From Candidatus Gastranaerophilales bacterium (GTDB taxonomy: Bacteria > Cyanobacteriota > Vampirovibrionia > Gastranaerophilales > JAQUYY01), in contig JAQUYY010000105.1 of the NCBI GenBank assembly GCA_028691575.1, positions 1-6,545 on the forward strand: 6,545 nucleotides of DNA, in the 5' to 3' direction. The position numbers and the translations under genes are program-made. A model generated the notes under the pieces. It did not search any database. It saw only the letters and a list, made by a program, of their open reading frames with translations, and had not been told where the DNA came from. Shown here piece after piece: positions 5,952-6,545 of this stretch; the stretch's first letter is position 1; each line of letters starts with the position of its first letter.

Positions 5952-6545
5952 ATGCAAAGTAATAAGAAATTCATATATTGGTTTATTTCTATTCTTTTAA
6001 TCGGAATAATTTTAAAAACCAGATTGATAATAAATGCGTTGCCATTTTACCTTCAGGTAGATGAAAGGGTTTTAACGGAATCTGCCGAAAAAATTATTAA
6101 ATTGGGCGACTTTAATCCGCATTTTTTTAATTACCCATCATTGCCCATATATTTTTCGACTTTATTTATGTTTTTAGGCTCTCTATTATTAAATCCTGCA
6201 TCAATATTTTCGAATACGATTCAGTATGATCCTGTAAATTACCCGTTTTATAATGATTTGTCGGTTATATTTTTTACTAAATTCATGTTTTCACTATTTT
6301 CTGTGGGAATAATAATTTTTATTACTAAATTAGCGGTTAAAATTTATAAAAAAAATCTTTTATATATCCTTGTGCCAATAATTTTATCTTTATCCCCATT
6401 GTTTTGTTTTCATTCGGCGGGGTATATGAATGTTGATATTGTTTCAAGTTTTTTTGCTTCGGCTGTTGTTTTTTATGTAATTAATCAGTTTGAGAAAAAT
6501 TCTTATCAGTCAAAAATCCTGATTCCGGGAATACTATGTGGAATG
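5952..6545 (+). CDS. GT-C (family 39/ArnT-like) membrane glycosyltransferase, 3' end outside window
   Basis: The frame is open from ATG 5952 to the window edge, giving 198 residues with no stop. The family is recognisable from the first helix (residues 7-22, FIYWFISILLIGIILK) and the catalytic-type loop LQVDERVLTESAEKI with Asp37-Glu38. GDFNPHFFNYPSLPIYF (52-68) and HSAGYMNVDIVSSFF (154-168) are typical of the bacterial relatives of protein mannosyltransferases and ArnT. Further helices lie at about 69-80, 104-126, 136-153 and 163-178. Such enzymes use a polyprenyl-phosphate sugar on the outer face of the membrane as donor to glycosylate lipids, glycans or proteins; the acceptor cannot be told from this part. 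The ribosome binding site is weak (GGA eight bases upstream). The ATG at 5939 is out of frame and closes after seven codons. The gene is transcribed divergently from the lipid-phosphoribose operon, which suggests a shared pathway. Confidence 0.88.
   Translation, partial: MQSNKKFIYWFISILLIGIILKTRLIINALPFYLQVDERVLTESAEKIIKLGDFNPHFFNYPSLPIYFSTLFMFLGSLLLNPASIFSNTIQYDPVNYPFYNDLSVIFFTKFMFSLFSVGIIIFITKLAVKIYKKNLLYILVPIILSLSPLFCFHSAGYMNVDIVSSFFASAVVFYVINQFEKNSYQSKILIPGILCGM

Noticed and set aside
1..6545. CRISPR array, insertion sequence, tRNA or rRNA gene
   Set aside because: No regularly spaced repeats, transposase-like frame, terminal inverted repeats, cloverleaf or rRNA-like sequence was seen on reading both strands.

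Overview
The window is AT-rich, with densely packed bacterial genes on both strands. It most likely comes from a low-GC bacterium of the wider cyanobacterial lineage, such as the non-photosynthetic gut and water Melainabacteria/Vampirovibrionia (Gastranaerophilales). That assignment is inference. It rests on a GlyQ of cyanobacterial flavour (VEPCRRPTDGRYGENPNR, FTYFQQCGG), a glyQ with no adjacent glyS, and the base composition. No rRNA or other definitive marker is present.

Layout: (1) Bases 1-1283 (+) hold the 3' part of a secreted-looking, Thr/Asn/Asp-rich protein whose C-terminal module carries three DxDxDG/DxNxDG calcium-loop motifs. A perfect-palindrome terminator follows. (2) 1440-2315 (-) is glyQ, the glycyl-tRNA synthetase alpha subunit. 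It is monocistronic, and its GTG start is chosen from a Shine-Dalgarno sequence and promoter spacing. (3) 2558-3442 (+) encodes a 294-residue protein of no recognised name. Its C-terminal half reads as two annexin-like repeats. One strong terminator and one possible second terminator follow. (4) 5853-3536 (-) is a two-gene operon: a UbiA-family decaprenyl-phosphate phosphoribosyltransferase-like enzyme, then a cobalamin-binding-type radical SAM enzyme whose architecture resembles HpnJ. (5) 5952 to the window end (+) is the 5' part of a GT-C (family 39/ArnT-like) membrane glycosyltransferase. It diverges from the operon across an intergenic region with two interlocked promoter-like sequences.

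The last three genes suggest a small lipid-linked-sugar locus. The UbiA-like enzyme would place phosphoribose on a polyprenyl phosphate carrier, the radical SAM enzyme could modify that or a related intermediate, and the GT-C enzyme could use a polyprenyl-phosphate sugar as donor. Each family call is well supported by sequence; the pathway link is inference from proximity. The most novel-looking items are the annexin-like protein and the UbiA/radical-SAM/GT-C cluster. I saw no CRISPR array, tRNA, rRNA, insertion sequence or attachment site. No gene-free stretch reaches 300 bases; the longest is 2316-2557, which holds candidate promoters for the two divergent genes.
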